Assembly: GCF_028858725.1 (NCBI RefSeq)
Contig: NC_084767.1
Location: 19,731,895 to 19,795,894 of the forward strand
Direction of reading: 5' to 3'
From: Colius striatus
Taxonomy: Eukaryota > Chordata > Aves > Coliiformes > Coliidae
DNA length: 64,000 nt
Made by a program: the position numbers and the translations under genes. Below, piece by piece: positions 1 to 12,229 of the stretch. Within the stretch, counting starts at the first letter, position 1; each line of letters begins with the position of its first letter. Below the pieces are notes generated by a model. It made no database searches, was not told the DNA's origin, and saw nothing but the letters and a program-made list of their open reading frames with translations.

Positions 1-9
1 ATCATAGGA

Positions 10-733
10 TTGGTTCTGGGGCCAGTCTTGTTCAACATCTTCATCAATGACCTGGATGAGGGGACAGAGTGTACCCTCAGCAAGTTCACTAATGACACCA
101 AACTGGGAGGACTGGCTGATTCCCCAGAGGCTGTGCTGCCATTCAGTGGGATCTTGACCAGCTCGAGAGTTGGGCAGAGAGGAACCTCATGAGGTTCAAC
201 AAGGACAAGTGCAGAGTCCTGCATCTGGGGAGGAACAACCCCATGCACCAGTACAGGCTGGGGATTGACCTGCTGGAGAGCAGCTCTGCAGAGAGAGACC
301 TGGGAGTCCTGGTTGATATAAAGTAAATATGAGCCAGCAATGTGCCCTCGTGGCCAAGAAGGCCAATGGCATCCTGGGATGCATCAAGAAGAGTGTGGCC
401 AGCAGGTCAAGGGAGGTTCTTCTCCCCCTCTACTCTGCCCTGGTGAGGCCTCATCTGGAGTCCTGTGTCCAGTTCTGGGCTCCCCAGCTCAAGAGGGACA
501 GAGAACTTCTGGAGAGAGTCCAGCACAGGGCCACCAAGACGATCAGGGGACTGGAGCATCTTTCATACAAGGAAAGGCTGCAGGAACTGGGGCTGTTTAG
601 TCTGGAGAAGAGGAGACTGAGGGGAGATCTTATTAACATTTACAAATATCTGAATGGTGAATGTCAGGAGGTTGGGGCATCCCTTTTTTCTGTTGTATCT
701 AGTGACAGGACAGGTAATGGACAGGACAGGTAA
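10..733 (+). pseudogene. CR1 ORF2 remnant (reverse transcriptase C-terminal part)
   Basis: This is the degraded coding part of the CR1 copy. Frame one (10-192) carries the end of the RT palm. The catalytic-type FADD box reads FTND, so the second position and the first aspartate are altered. The frame is then lost at about 190. A second frame (329-733) carries the C-terminal region beginning [14 protein letters not shown] and ending abnormally at the tandem duplication 705-736. In CR1 this ORF encodes endonuclease plus reverse transcriptase for target-primed insertion. Here it cannot make a working protein. Confidence 0.85.
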
Positions 734-736
734 TGG
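705..736 (+). repeat. 16-bp tandem duplication inside CR1
   Basis: acaggacaggtaatgg is repeated perfectly twice, back to back. The related CR1 copy near 3052 has a single version. The 16-bp gain shifts the CR1 reading frame. Confidence 0.9.
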
Positions 737-975
737 AAAGAAGCTGGAACACAAAAGTTCCGTTTCAACTTAAGGAAAAAATATTTCACTGTTCAGGTGA
801 GGGAGCCCTGGCACAGGCTGCCCAGGGAGGGTGAGAAGTCTCCTTCATGGAGGTTTTCAAAACCTGCCTGGACACGTTCCTGTGTGACCTAATCTAAGTA
901 AACCTGCTTCTGCAGGGGGATTGGACTAGATGATCTCTAAAAGTCCCTTCCAGCTCTACTATTCTATGATCCTCT

Positions 976-1520
976 GTGAATGATCAGGGTTGGAAGTGAC
1001 CTCTAGAGATCATCCAGTTGACCTGCTAAACCAGATTCACCTCGATCAAGTCACACAGAAACACATCCAGATGGGTTTGCAAACCTCCAGAGAAGGAGAC
1101 TCCACACCCTCCCTGGGCAGCCTGTGCCAGGGCTCCCTCACTCGTGCAGAAAATAAGTTTTTCCTTCTGTTTATGTGGAACATTTTGTGTTCCAATTTAT
1201 GCCCATTACTCCTAGTCCTGTTACTGTACACTACAGAAAAAAGTGTCATCCCCTCATCTTGACATACATCTTTTAGGTACTTATAAGTGTTGATAAAGTT
1301 CCTCTCAGACTTCTCTATTTTAGGCTAAACAGCCCCAGTTCCGGCAGTCTTTCCTCATAAGGAAGATGCTCCAGTCCCCTCATCATCTTGGTATTCCTGC
1401 ACTGGACTCTCTCCAGCAGTTCTTTGTATCTCTTGAGCTGCAGAGCCCAGAACTGACACAGTACTCCCAATGAGGCCTCACCTGCACAGAGTAGTGGAGA
1501 AGAACCCTCCTTGATCAATG
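976..1520 (-). mobile_element. CR1 LINE fragment, antisense
   Basis: This is a CR1 3' fragment in reverse orientation, abutting the tail of the preceding copy. Read on the plus strand it starts with gatcagggttggaagtgacc (the reversed 3' UTR) and passes through cctccagagaaggagactcc. It ends in the reversed ORF (minus-strand translation includes [38 protein letters not shown]). Divergence from consensus is greater than in the neighbouring plus-strand copies. It is truncated near 1520. Confidence 0.9.
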
Positions 1521-2676
1521 TTTAGTCACAGCATTGCCAGCCAAGAAGCCTCAACAGCAGGCAGCAGCAGGTAGCCCCTCTCTCCTTTTTGTGCTGTGTC
1601 CCCCAAAAAGTGCAGGTGTGAAACCTCAGGAAATCAGGAAAATCTCTCCAGAGAGTCTGGGTGCTGCCTTCCAGGGAAAGGGGTTGCCTGCATTTGAAAA
1701 GTGTCTGCCAAACAGGGACCTACAGGTGACACAGGCAAAGCACACAATTAGTCTTTTCTAGCTCAGGGAATGATGACAGGCCCAGCTCCAGACAGGAGTG
1801 AGCATGGGGAGCAGCAGAGCCATGTCTGGCAGCAGAGAGCAGCAGCTCAGCCATTGGCAACAGCACCAATTCCGCCACTTCCATCAGAGTCACTGCATTT
1901 TGATAAGGATGCAACCCCCCTGAATCGGTGCTCTGGCAAATGCTGTAACCAAAGTCCCTCCTTGCAGCCCATCCTCCTAGCTGGGGGTTTATTGCTCCAT
2001 CAGGCCAATGCAGAGAGGGGAGCCGACTCGCCTGGCATCGCTGGAACATTCATGAGCATCTCCATGAAAGTTTAATTATGATTAATAAAAAGATTGCAGC
2101 TGCAGCTTGGATTTGACATCTTAAACCTCATTTCTCCAGTCTTTCTAAGAGTAACTGAACTTCACTGCTCTTTGCTATTCAAATGCTGGCTCTTAGGCAG
2201 CAGCCAGCAGTAAGAGCATCTTTCTGATAAAGCAGAGCCTTAACATTTTGCAGTGTAAACTACTGAGTCCACCAAAGCAGGAATGGTTCTATTATTACTA
2301 GGAGAGAACAGTCTACTCAGTTTCAAGAACTGTCTTTCACAATACAAAACTAGTGGACAAAGCAAAAAAGTAAAAGTTCCTGATCTGGGTCACGAGGGAT
2401 GGGGAAGGCAGCCAGGTCTGCACAAATACAGCACATGCAGAATAAAGGATGACGACTACCTATAAAGTCATCTGTTCATAGCACCAACACATGATTATTA
2501 GGATTAGCCTAATCATTGTAACTCTTTCCTTATACAGCAGCAGCCCAGAAGATGTGTCCTCCTCCAATGTTGGAGGCAATAAACCTAAGGCAGCAATTGC
2601 TGCTCCCCTGGTTGTGGCTACTAAGTCCAACTGCAGGATATTGCTAAGAAAGATTTTTAAGTTGATAATAAACTAA
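1521..2676. other. Gene-free unique sequence
   Basis: The stretch holds only short chance frames. I see no splice-flanked coding similarity, RNA gene or repeat. Confidence 0.6.
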
Positions 2677-3325
2677 CCATGAGCCAGCAATGTGCCCTCG
2701 TGGCCAAGAAGGCCAATGGCATCCTGGGACATATCAAGAAGAGTGTGGCGAGCAGGTCGAGAGACGTTCTTGTCCCCCTCTACTCTGCCCTGGTGAGGCC
2801 TCATCTGGAGTCCTGTGTCCAGTTCTGGACTCCTCAGCTCAAGAGGGACAGGGAACTGCTGGAGAGAGTCCAGTGCAGGGCCACCAAGATGATCAGGGGT
2901 ATAGAACATCTTTCATACGAGGAAAGGCTGCAGGAACTGGGGCTGTTTAGTCTGGAGAAGAGGAGATTGAGGGGAGATCTTATCAACATTTATAAATATC
3001 TAAAGGGTGGGTATCAGGAGGTTGGGACATCCCTTTTTTCTATAGTAGATAGTAACAGGACAAGGGGTAAAGGGATGAAGTTGGAACACAAAAAGTTCCA
3101 CTTAAACATAAGAAAAAACTATTTCACTGTTCAGGTGAGGGAGCCCTGGCACAGGCTGCCCAGAGGGGTCGTGGAGTCTCCTTGCTTGGAGGTCTTCGGG
3201 ACCCGCCTGGACTTGTTCCTATGCGACCTGATCTAGGTGACCCTGCTTCTGCAGGGGGGTTGGACTAGAAGATCTCTAAAGGTCCCTTCTGATCCCTACT
3301 ATTCTATGATTCTATGATTCTATCC
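2677..3325 (+). mobile_element. CR1 LINE fragment, 5'-truncated
   Basis: The copy starts abruptly at the [14 protein letters not shown] part of the ORF, as is usual for 5'-truncated insertions. It keeps the full C-terminal reading frame, the 3' UTR (ttggactagaagatctctaa) and a tail of attctatgattctatgattctat ending about 3325. It is the least damaged CR1 piece in the window and is highly similar to 330-970. Confidence 0.94.
2679..3236 (+). pseudogene. CR1 ORF2 C-terminal fragment, open frame
   Basis: This 185-codon open frame is the C-terminal end of CR1 ORF2, downstream of the RT palm. It has the conserved stretches [54 protein letters not shown] and a natural stop after FLCDLI. No RT or endonuclease catalytic residues are included and there is no promoter. 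It is a transposon relic, not a host gene. Confidence 0.88.
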
Positions 3326-4159
3326 CAAAAATGAAACTCCAATTTACCTCAAATGGAATTTTATGTCTATGCATTCAAATTCTAAGCAGGAATCCTCAAG
3401 AGATTCAATTCCTACCCTTTATAATCTAGCACGGCAGTTGCCTCCGTGGCTGAGCTGCCGCAGACAAAAGTACATTGGAGTTGTCACTTGGCAGCCTCTG
3501 CAAACTGTTTTGCAGTACTTGACTCCTTCTAGGCTGTAAGTTACAGAGAGAAGGAAAACTTAAACTTCAGGATTCTTTGCACAGAAAGTGTTTAAAAACC
3601 CCCTCATAACTGAAATAAAATGTGGTCATTTTGATGTGCATCATCTATTTCCCTGCTTTATTTTTAGAATTTTAGTTGCCATAACAACATAAAGTATTTT
3701 ACTGTATAGTATATACAGAAACGAGTTTGTTCTTCCTTTTAGTAGACAGCAGAGCCATGACTACCACCTCTGCCCCAAAAGGAAGGAATGTTCCCCCTGC
3801 TCCAGGGCATTCTCGTGGTGCCCACAGCAGCAGCACTAGCACATGTTCTGCACGTGGACAGCAAGAGCAAACCCCAGAGCCCAGACTGCAGATGCATCAA
3901 CCTGGGCACACTTAGCACATATTGAAAACAGTGGCCAGAAAAGCAGATATAGTGGTCTGGCAGTGTCAGCCCAGCTATTTAATCGGTTGCAATAATTATT
4001 GCACAGCCCTCAAGGAACTATTTTCTCTCATGTCTAACACACCCCCGGCTCCTTAAGCAACCCCTGCCTCAGCTTGCCCAGGGAAGACTTTACCTGCATC
4101 CAGCATCCTCTCTGCAAGAAAAGCGACTCTCAGAAGATGAGCACTAGCCTGGTCTGGCT
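3326..4159. other. Gene-free unique sequence
   Basis: AT-rich intergenic DNA with no supported feature. Confidence 0.6.
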
Positions 4160-4223
4160 GCACAGATATGTAGGGTAGTTGGACTAGGTGATCATCATAG
4201 GTTTCTTTCAACTGAACTTGTTT
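4160..4223 (+). mobile_element. CR1 3' tail fragment
   Basis: The phrase gttggactaggtgatcatca followed by a tttcaactgaacttgttta-like end matches the last about 60 bp of a CR1 element (usual form: ttggactagatgatctctaa, then cccttccaaccc). It is diverged and very short. Confidence 0.7.
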
Positions 4224-4291
4224 ATTCTATTCTATTCTATTCTATTCTATTCTATTCTATTCTATTCTATTCTATTCTATTCTATTCTATT
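4224..4291 (+). repeat. (ATTCT)n microsatellite
   Basis: About 13.6 perfect copies of the pentamer ATTCT with no interruption. It directly follows a CR1 3' tail, whose natural terminal repeat is ATTCTATG-like, so it probably arose by expansion of that tail. Confidence 0.97.
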
Positions 4292-6939
4292 GGGTGGCTG
4301 GGGCACACCTGCAGTCTTGCCCCTTTCAAACAAGCCCAGCCTGCAAGCCTCACCCAATGAAGTGAGCAGGATGCTCCGTGCTGCCCATGGGCAGAGGCTG
4401 CTACAGGCAAAGCAGCAGCTGCCTTTGCTGGAGCTCTCCCACACTGGTAATGGGCTGAGCTGCAGCTGGGTGGCCTGACATAGGCAATAATGGTCTCATG
4501 CTGCCATCCTGCATGGCTTCCAGGGCCTCATATCCCTATTTGCCTGCTCCCATTGCCTGTGACCTTTTGGATATATATTTTTGCTAGTAAATAATGTTGC
4601 TGTAGCCACAATGACCTAATACTATAAGCAAGAGAGGAGGCATTGCAAGGGTGCCTCTTGTGTTAATGCCTGTTGCGTAAAGCTGGGACTGAGGGGGCTT
4701 GTTAAAACTTGTCCTGGCAGCCAGAGAGCTCAGGGGGTGCAGGGGAAGGGGGAATGTGCTGGAGAGGAGGGAGCTCAGCTTTAGCCCAGTCACTGTGTGC
4801 TTTGCTGCTGATCCAGTGAACACAGGAGGGCTTCGATGTGCTTTGCTGCTGCCAGGCTCTGGCAGCCCCAGGGCCTTCTGCAGCAGGCAGAGCCTTCTCG
4901 GGATTAGTCATGTATATAAATTGTTTATTGTTTAAAAACATGTTTTATCTGAAATGCATTTCTTCTGCTTAACCAGTATTTTTCTTCCCAAGAGCTGCCT
5001 GGTCACCAGGTAACTAAAGGAGAGGAGCTGTGTATGCGGAATCCAATTCAGAGAGCTGAATGATTGCTAAGTACAGTTTTTAAATGTTTTCAAAATATTT
5101 ACTCTCTTCTATATACCTTTATGTGCAGCAGAAATGACAGTATTATTTGCAAACAAAATAAACCAGATGGCAAGTTAACACTTCTCCTGCCCTTTCAAAT
5201 CAAGTAAGGAAAAGCTCTGTTAAGGGCAGCTCCTGACACAAAGGGGGCTCTGTCACCTGATCCTGACAGAGATAGGCATGCTCTGACACTGTGCCTGGCT
5301 GAAGGGAGCACTTTCCATGTTCAAGTAACTGAAGGGCTTTAACTAAAACCAGTGAAAAGAGTTTTAAGTATAGAAAAGACTTATCTTCTCCAAAATTATT
5401 TGCTTTGCTTGAAAAATTATGCTCTGCTTTAAGTCTGGTTTTATATGTCTCTTGGACTTGAATTATGGCACATTAATTATGGCCAGAGGCAATGAAGAAG
5501 TGTTATTTCTTTACAAAGAAGATGGAGAAATTCAGTTAAAAATAGATTCTAAGACAGTGCTGTCAGGCACAGGCATTTTCCTGCCTCTGCTGGATTTCTG
5601 TTTTCCAGTGACCAAGGAGGAATTTGCTCACAGAACATATGGAATTTGTATATTACTCAGCATAATTAAGTGTAACTGGTTAAATGAGCACAGAGGCTGT
5701 GGAGGTCACTAGGATAACCATTAACTTTTCCCTGCTAAGTGAAGTGGCAGCTGGCCAGAAAATCATTATCTTCCTCCGTCTTCCTTTTTTTTTTGTTTTG
5801 TTTTTTAAAGCATTGTTATGTAGGATTTCAGGACTTTTAGCTTCTGTCAGAGAGGAAGGACGAGGTAAAGCCAAAACAGCTGAGCGTGCTGTAGAGCTCT
5901 CAGTATGAGACAAAATTTGTTGCAAGATCTGAAACCAGACCTGGAGTACCAGACCCTGGCGACCTGTTGAACTCTTGTAGGACCTGGTGACACCTGGAGA
6001 CACTGCTGAGCTATACTCACAGGAAAGTACAGAAACAATACACACCCCCACTTTCACTGGAAAGAGAATGGAGTTCTCGTTAAAAATGTAAACCGTACAG
6101 CAAATGGAAACTTGATAATTCACAGATCAAAGTGAAAATTCCTTTCCATATTCTCTGACATATTAGTGATTGTCTTTCAAACACCAGCACCACTATCTGT
6201 TTACTGGGCCAAGCTGTCATTCACTACTGCTGAAAAGGATGCTCGAGCTTGTTGCCCTTCTGCCATCTTCTTGTCCTCTCCTGGAGTGTTTGGGGCCCTA
6301 CTGCAAGTCTATGATTGAAAAGTGATTCAGTTGACAGTTAACCTAATCCAGTTAAACAAGAAGCAGTCATTAGCCAGAGCAGTTCCCGAGTCCAGCTCCC
6401 TGAGCACCGTGCACTGGCCCTGGCACACACCAGCCAGCATTAGCACTTTCCAGGAGAGGTCTCCAGGAGCCTCCTGAGCAGATCCCAGAGACTAATAAAC
6501 GTTACAGTAGCTAAGAAAAGTTGGTATACACAGATTGCCATCTAGTGGCAGCTAAAAATGGGCGTTCATAACTTATTCATCTTGTTGACAGGGAATGCTG
6601 ATTGAGTGGAAATATTTGTTGCAAGGCTTCTCTGATGGCTTTCTGTTCCTCCTGCTGTCTATAATGGTGCTCCTGCTACTGCAATCAACAAGTCTGGAGA
6701 TAAAATTATATTTGCTCTGCTTCCCTTATTAATCCTGTATTTAATTTTTTCAGGATATTTCTGTCTAGAAGGCAAGCCTTAAGATTAACTTTGGGAAGAA
6801 GGTTCAGTTTTGGTGTTACTTCTGGATGAAATACAGATTTGAGGTCAGGAATGCTCTGACCATGCTCATACACCAGAAGATTTAGGGAAATGAGAGTGGC
6901 CTTGCCAAAATCCTCATGCATGTGGCCAGCATGCATGAG
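4292..6939. other. Gene-free unique sequence
   Basis: No gene or dispersed repeat is recognised. A poly-T/TTTTG tract lies near 5785-5810. Open frames in this interval (up to 147 codons at 5680-6123, minus) show no recognisable domain and no codon pattern that I trust. Confidence 0.55.
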
Positions 6940-7185
6940 TTCGTAAGATCTGGCACATTCAAACAACCTTTTCTCTCCAATAATTAATGGTAAAACAAGA
7001 GGAAATGGCCTCAAGTTGTGCCAGGGGAGGTTTAAATTGGAGATTAGGAAGAACTTTTTCATTGAGAGGGTTGTTAAGCATTGCAATGGACTGTCCAGGG
7101 AGGTGACAGAGTCCCCATCCCTGGAGCTATTTAAAAGAAACACAGATGAGGTGCTGAGGGACATGCTTTAGTTTAGGCTAGGCAG
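6940..7185 (+). mobile_element. CR1 LINE fragment, older subfamily
   Basis: This matches the end of CR1 ORF2 and the start of its 3' UTR. Key phrases are gaggaaatggcctcaagttg, ccaggggaggtttaaattgg, agggttgttaagcattgcaa and gtccagggaggtgacagagt, then a gaggtgctgagggacatgct end. The wording differs from the 2677-3325 copy and matches the one at 13608-14120, so it belongs to a second subfamily. No ATTCTATG tail is kept. Confidence 0.88.
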
Positions 7186-7925
7186 CATAGGATTAGTCAA
7201 TAGCCATGTGTCACTGAAGGTGCCGCATTGCACAGATCTCCCGCGAGGAGTGAGTGTACTCTACATGTGCTCTGGATGTGTGCTCTACATGAGGCAGCCT
7301 TGCTAAACAGCTATCCACACACGTTCTCCTGCCTCGGGAGGATTCATCTCACAAGTTGTAGAGGTGGTGTTCATCTGAGTCACCACGGCTTGCTTTTACA
7401 GTCAAAGGGTGTGACTCATCTTATTATGGGAGTCCAAGATAAGGAAAGTGCCTTCTAGAGCTTTTTTATTTCCGTTGCCTGTAAAGCCTCATATATCTAC
7501 AGCTGTATTACAGATATCTGTCTAATCAGAATCCCACAGTGGATAAGTTGAAATAAAAGCTGAGAAGTGTGAGAAGTATTGAAAACCACATCAATATAAA
7601 TATAGCAGTTAAAAATAGTTTGGTTTGGAGAACAATGCGGGTGAATTGATGATAATGGTACAGAATAAGGACAAAAAGGTGAATATAGATATAGTTTTGG
7701 TCTGGTTTTGTTTTCCCAGCAGAACAGGGGAACCAAACTGTGGTTCGGCTTTGCCTGTCTATTGACTTCCAGAAAAGTCACTGTCCTTCTCCATGGCTCA
7801 ATTTCTCCCTCTGTGACAAAGAAATGTAATAATCAACAAACACCTTTGTAAACTGGGTTGGCTGTAACTGGTAAAAAAAGCAAAACAGGTTTCATACCAG
7901 GAGAAAATAGAAGCAGAATTATAAT
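7186..7925. other. Gene-free unique sequence
   Basis: No supported gene, RNA or repeat is seen here. Confidence 0.55.
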
Positions 7926-8640
7926 CCATGAATCATAGAATGACAGAATAGTAAGGACTGGAAGGGATCTCTAGAGCTCATCCGGTCCAACCCCTGCTAA
8001 AGTAGGTTCCCCTCAATTAGGGTGCACAGAAACATGAACAGGCAGGTTTGGAAACCTCCAGAGAAGGAGACTCCACACCCTCCCTGGGGAGCCTGTGCCA
8101 GGGCTCCCTCACTCTTACAGTGAAATTTTTCTTCCTTGTGTTTAAGTGAAACTTTTTGTGTTCTAGCTTTGCTCCATTACTCCTAGCCCTGGACACTGGA
8201 CACTACAGAAAAAAAGTGTTGCCCCATCCTCCTGACATCCACTCTTTAAATATTTGTGTTAATGAGGTCCCCCCTTAGTATTTTTCATTTCTATTCTAAA
8301 CAGCCCCAGTTCCTGCAGCCTTTCCTCATAAGGAAGATGCTTCAGCCCCCTGATCATCTTGGTATCTCTGCGCTGGACTCTCTCCAGCAGTTCCCTGTAT
8401 CTCTTGATCTGGGAAGCCCAGAACTGGACCTAATACTCTTATCAGAGCAGTGTAGAGGGAGAGAAGAACCTCCCTTGACCCACAGGCCACACTCTTCTTA
8501 AAGCACACCAGAACGCCATTGGCCTTTGTGCCCATGAGGGCACATTGCTGGCTCATGTTTAGTTTGTCATCAAGCAGGACTCCCAGGTCCTTCTCCACAG
8601 AGCTGCTCTCCAGCAGGTCAATGCATTTGTCTAAGGTTCA
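7926..8640 (-). mobile_element. CR1 LINE fragment, antisense
   Basis: Read on the plus strand it starts with the reversed tail (atcatagaatgacagaatag, ggaagggatctctagagctc) and passes through cctccagagaaggagactcc. It ends in reversed ORF2 at about 8640 (minus-strand translation MSQQCALMGTKANGVLVCFKKSVA and, just upstream, EKDLGVLLDDKLN). Small deletions and stops break the frame. Confidence 0.93.
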
Positions 8641-11600
8641 TCAGGTGTTGCATTCATGAGTTACTCATATCCTTGAAAGACAACACTCTTGCTATGGGAA
8701 GATTTGCCACCTTGCTTAGCTGTGGGCTGTAAATAAAGGAAATTTGTTGACAGCAGAAAAAAATCTGCAAGGCTTTGAACTGTCTAAAGGCATCAGCTCT
8801 CTGGTTTGGATGGCCCAGTTGAGTGCCTGCTGCATGTGCTGTACAAGGCACGGGCTCCAGGCCAGGACCAGCATTGGCCTCGCTCTGCGAGGGGCTGGGA
8901 GAGTCGGTGAGGGATGGCCTGTCAGAGACACCCCAGCCAGGCAGCGAGCAGGCCCCAGCTCCGAGCGGTACGATGGGGATGACAGCTGAAAGAAACAGCA
9001 ACAAGAAATCCTGGCAGCAGCATGGAGGGATTCAGATACTCTGCAAGCAAGGCCAAGACTGTTTATTCTGCCAGAGGTTCTTGGAAGAAACTAGCAGCGT
9101 TTCTGCATGCTGCAAGGCCATCTCTACCCAGCATACTCCATATGGCATGTTCTTATACCAGTCCTCCAACTTCTTGCGAAGGTTGGTGTATTAATCAGAA
9201 GTTATATTAAAAAAACACCCAGGACCATAGCAACCAGACCAACACAGCCGGGTGGTATCTAAACATCAGGCCATATACATTAGAGTGAAGGGAGTTGTTT
9301 GGGAGATTACACTTCAGGTTTCCATGGAAAAAACACCCATAGAACATACTTCCAGACGAATTACTCTGTAAACTGAAGAGAGGTTTCAGAGCTTCAGCTT
9401 GATGTTTTTAAAGAGCATTATCTAGCTGTTGCCAGCACTGTACAATTTCAAAATGTAGTTTAGCTGTATTTTCTCCAGGGTCTATAATTCTGCCTGTATT
9501 TGCTTTGAAAATAATGAAGGAACAAGAAATGGCCCTGTGGCTATTCATTTGTCTGCTTAGCAATCCTGTATGAAAACACACAAACAAATGTGCTGGAGGT
9601 AGAAGTGAGGAGAGAGCTGAATGTGAATGCTTCAGAGCTACTTACAGCATGAAAACATCAGTCTCTCCTCAGAAATGCTGCACACACAAAGAGCACACTG
9701 ACTCTTTTCTACAAAGTAATTGAAAAGAAAAAGGAGGAAAAAGCCCTGTAAAGCAGCAAAGCCAATTAATTACAGATTGTGGCAGAAAGACAAAAAGTGT
9801 TGTTTTATTTCTCCATCGTATATTTAAGATGCTTTCAGGTGTCATGGCTAAAGCAAAATTCGGTACAACTTAAAGAAGAGACCTTCTTAGCTCAGGGGTT
9901 CGTTGCCTCCTTTGAGTAATGCCCCGGGGAGTCATTAGCCTCGATTATGAATAGAAAGGAACAGCTCTGCACTGTCAAGGAAAGGGGCCATATGATTTTA
10001 AAGACTTTTTTCCCTTACCTCAAGTATTTCAAGTCCATCGGGATCTGCAGTATATCAAATGTATATCAAACTTTGCTGAGTTTTAACTGGTGAGATTCTC
10101 CAGGTCGGTAAATTGAGTTTTCTCACTCAGAGGTGGACTCCAGGGTAAGAATAAGAATCATACCAACTTGATAAGTGTTTCTGGCTGTGAGTTGCAGGTA
10201 CAGTACAGCATTGCTGGGATATATTTTAATGATAAAATAAGGAAATATTCCCTGCTTTTAAAAACTTGATCTGAAATAATCTGATGCTCATATTTTCATG
10301 CCTCTCAAAACTGGATAAATTTTCACTAGATTATGAATACTTACCACATCCATGATGGAGAGAAATGATTTTACTAACACTTATTATTTCAGTAAAGAAG
10401 GAATATTTGCTATGACTACTTAACAGTTACAAAAGTTGGGCTGATAGTGGTTTTTACAGCTTCTGTGATTCATTGGAAAGAATTATTTTTGGAGCTCCCT
10501 GCCAGTTCTCCCTCCTCTCTCCCTCTCTACTCAGCAGCACACAACCTCAATTACATCTCCTCATTCCTGCTGACAGCGGTGCTTTGGGGAGGATGGGTCA
10601 CGCCCCGCCCCAAAGAAGGCTCAGACAGATGCCGAAATGAATAATGGCAGCACTCACAGGCAGTGGCAGTGACCGAGAGAGCCAGAACTATGTCTATGAG
10701 TGCAGATGTTTCAAGAGCTGGCCGGGGTAGCCACAGCTGGTATGTACAGGAACCAGATGGGCTGGGAAGGTCCACCCCTGCATTCCCAGTTGGAACTGGA
10801 AAGGTGGGCTGATGAGCAGCCAAAGTTCATAACAAAGGATGACATTTGAACACGTCACATGTACACCAAGTGTGAGAATCTTTAACTTTGCCTGTTCACC
10901 TCTTCCCAATTTTCTCATCCTCCTTCTTTTCACCATCCGCATTTGGTTTAATCACAAATTAACGTTTCATCTCCTTAGCTTGGGTTTTTTGTTTGATTTT
11001 TCCCCTGCTAATGAGATTTTGCTGCGAAAACTGATGATGGGTTGTTGCAGAGCAGCTCTGCATTGTGACTCCACTCCATGAGCAATCATTTCTGTGTGAG
11101 TATACCTATCTGCCTCCAGGCAGAGCATCTCACTATAGAACTCTTACACTGGCCTGAAAAAAAAAATCTCAACTGGCTAAACATGCTACATCTAGACTGA
11201 ATCTAAACCCTGCTGCTATTGCAGCTCTGCCTGTAGGGAAAATTCCTTACAATTTTTGGGAAAGCTTTTAGTTTGACCGCGATGCCAGGGGACAACGTGG
11301 TTGCTCCTTATTTTTGGTCACCCATTTCTCAATGTCAAATAAAAGGAATCTACAAAAAAAACCCCACTGAAACTAGTTGTTTCACCATTTGTGTGCACAC
11401 AAACAGAAGAGGCTTTATTCCCTTCATCCTGTATTTGCCAATTAAATGGATACATTTTTTTTTAGAAGGCAAAGTTCTGATGTCCTGTAAAACCATCTGC
11501 AAGAAGAAAGGGGTGTTGGGTTTTTGGTTTTGGGTGTTTTTAATTATTATTTATTCTCTGCATCCTGTCTCCAGACACAGGCAGGCCCAACCACACCAAT

Positions 11601-12229
11601 GCCCTGACGCAGCTGGGAGCATCCCCTGGGAGCATCCTGTACACACACCCAGGGCTGCACCCCAGCAGTACTATGGGTACCAAATGCATGGTGAGGGGCT
11701 TTTGGGGGAGCATTTGCTACGTGTCACCACATCCACTATGTACACTGTGATGATTTATTTATGCAGGGAAAAGCCAAGAAAATACTCCCAACTGAGTAGT
11801 GCTTCTGACTCTTAACTTCATAGCCTGGGAATGTGTTTTTCCTCTTTCTTCCTGTGTTTTTGGTGATCATTTATGAAATACATTATAACCCACTATTTAC
11901 CTCACTCTGAAGCTCTGAGACCTTTCGTGGCTTCATTCCCTGCTGGCATTGTCTAAATAAATCCCTGTATATTCACGGCAGACCTTATTAGAAGTGATAG
12001 GAGTAACACGTAGGAAACGTAATCCCATTCCATACAGGCGCACATTTACGTGATCAGCTATAGAAGTCCGTCAGCAGCCCGAGCAGCACATGGGCACGAC
12101 TGCACCGTGTCCATCCCTGCAGGGAAGCCTGAGCCTATCCATGGAAGCAGCAACTGGGTGGGAAAACTATCACTAGCTAGTGTGTAGACAGGAGGATCAA
12201 TTTAAGCTTTACATTCACTCTGGGTCTGA
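8641..12229. other. Gene-free unique sequence
   Basis: Intergenic DNA with no coding exon that I can support. The 180-codon frame at 11273-11815 (plus) is low-complexity in places and resembles no family I know. Confidence 0.55.

Larger units (their letters stand above)
1..970 (+). mobile_element. CR1 LINE fragment, 3' part including RT remnant and tail
   Basis: This is the 3' kilobase of a CR1 non-LTR retrotransposon. It opens inside the reverse-transcriptase region (translated [16 protein letters not shown], then a degraded FADD box). It runs through the conserved C-terminal segment ([48 protein letters not shown]). It ends with the 3' UTR phrase ttggactagatgatctctaa and an attctatgat tail near 960-970. 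The 5' end lies off the window edge. Frame breaks and a 16-bp tandem duplication at 705-736 make it inactive. It resembles the copy at 2677-3325 closely, so both are probably from a fairly young subfamily. Confidence 0.93.

Noticed and set aside
2679-3236. A 185-codon frame that looks like a real gene
   Set aside because: It is the C-terminal part of CR1 ORF2, with several damaged relatives in the same window.
5680-6123. A 147-codon minus-strand frame
   Set aside because: Includes a Lys/Arg-rich run translated from a poly-T tract and nothing recognisable.
11273-11815. A 180-codon plus-strand frame
   Set aside because: The translation has homopolymer-derived stretches, no known domain and no splice or promoter context.
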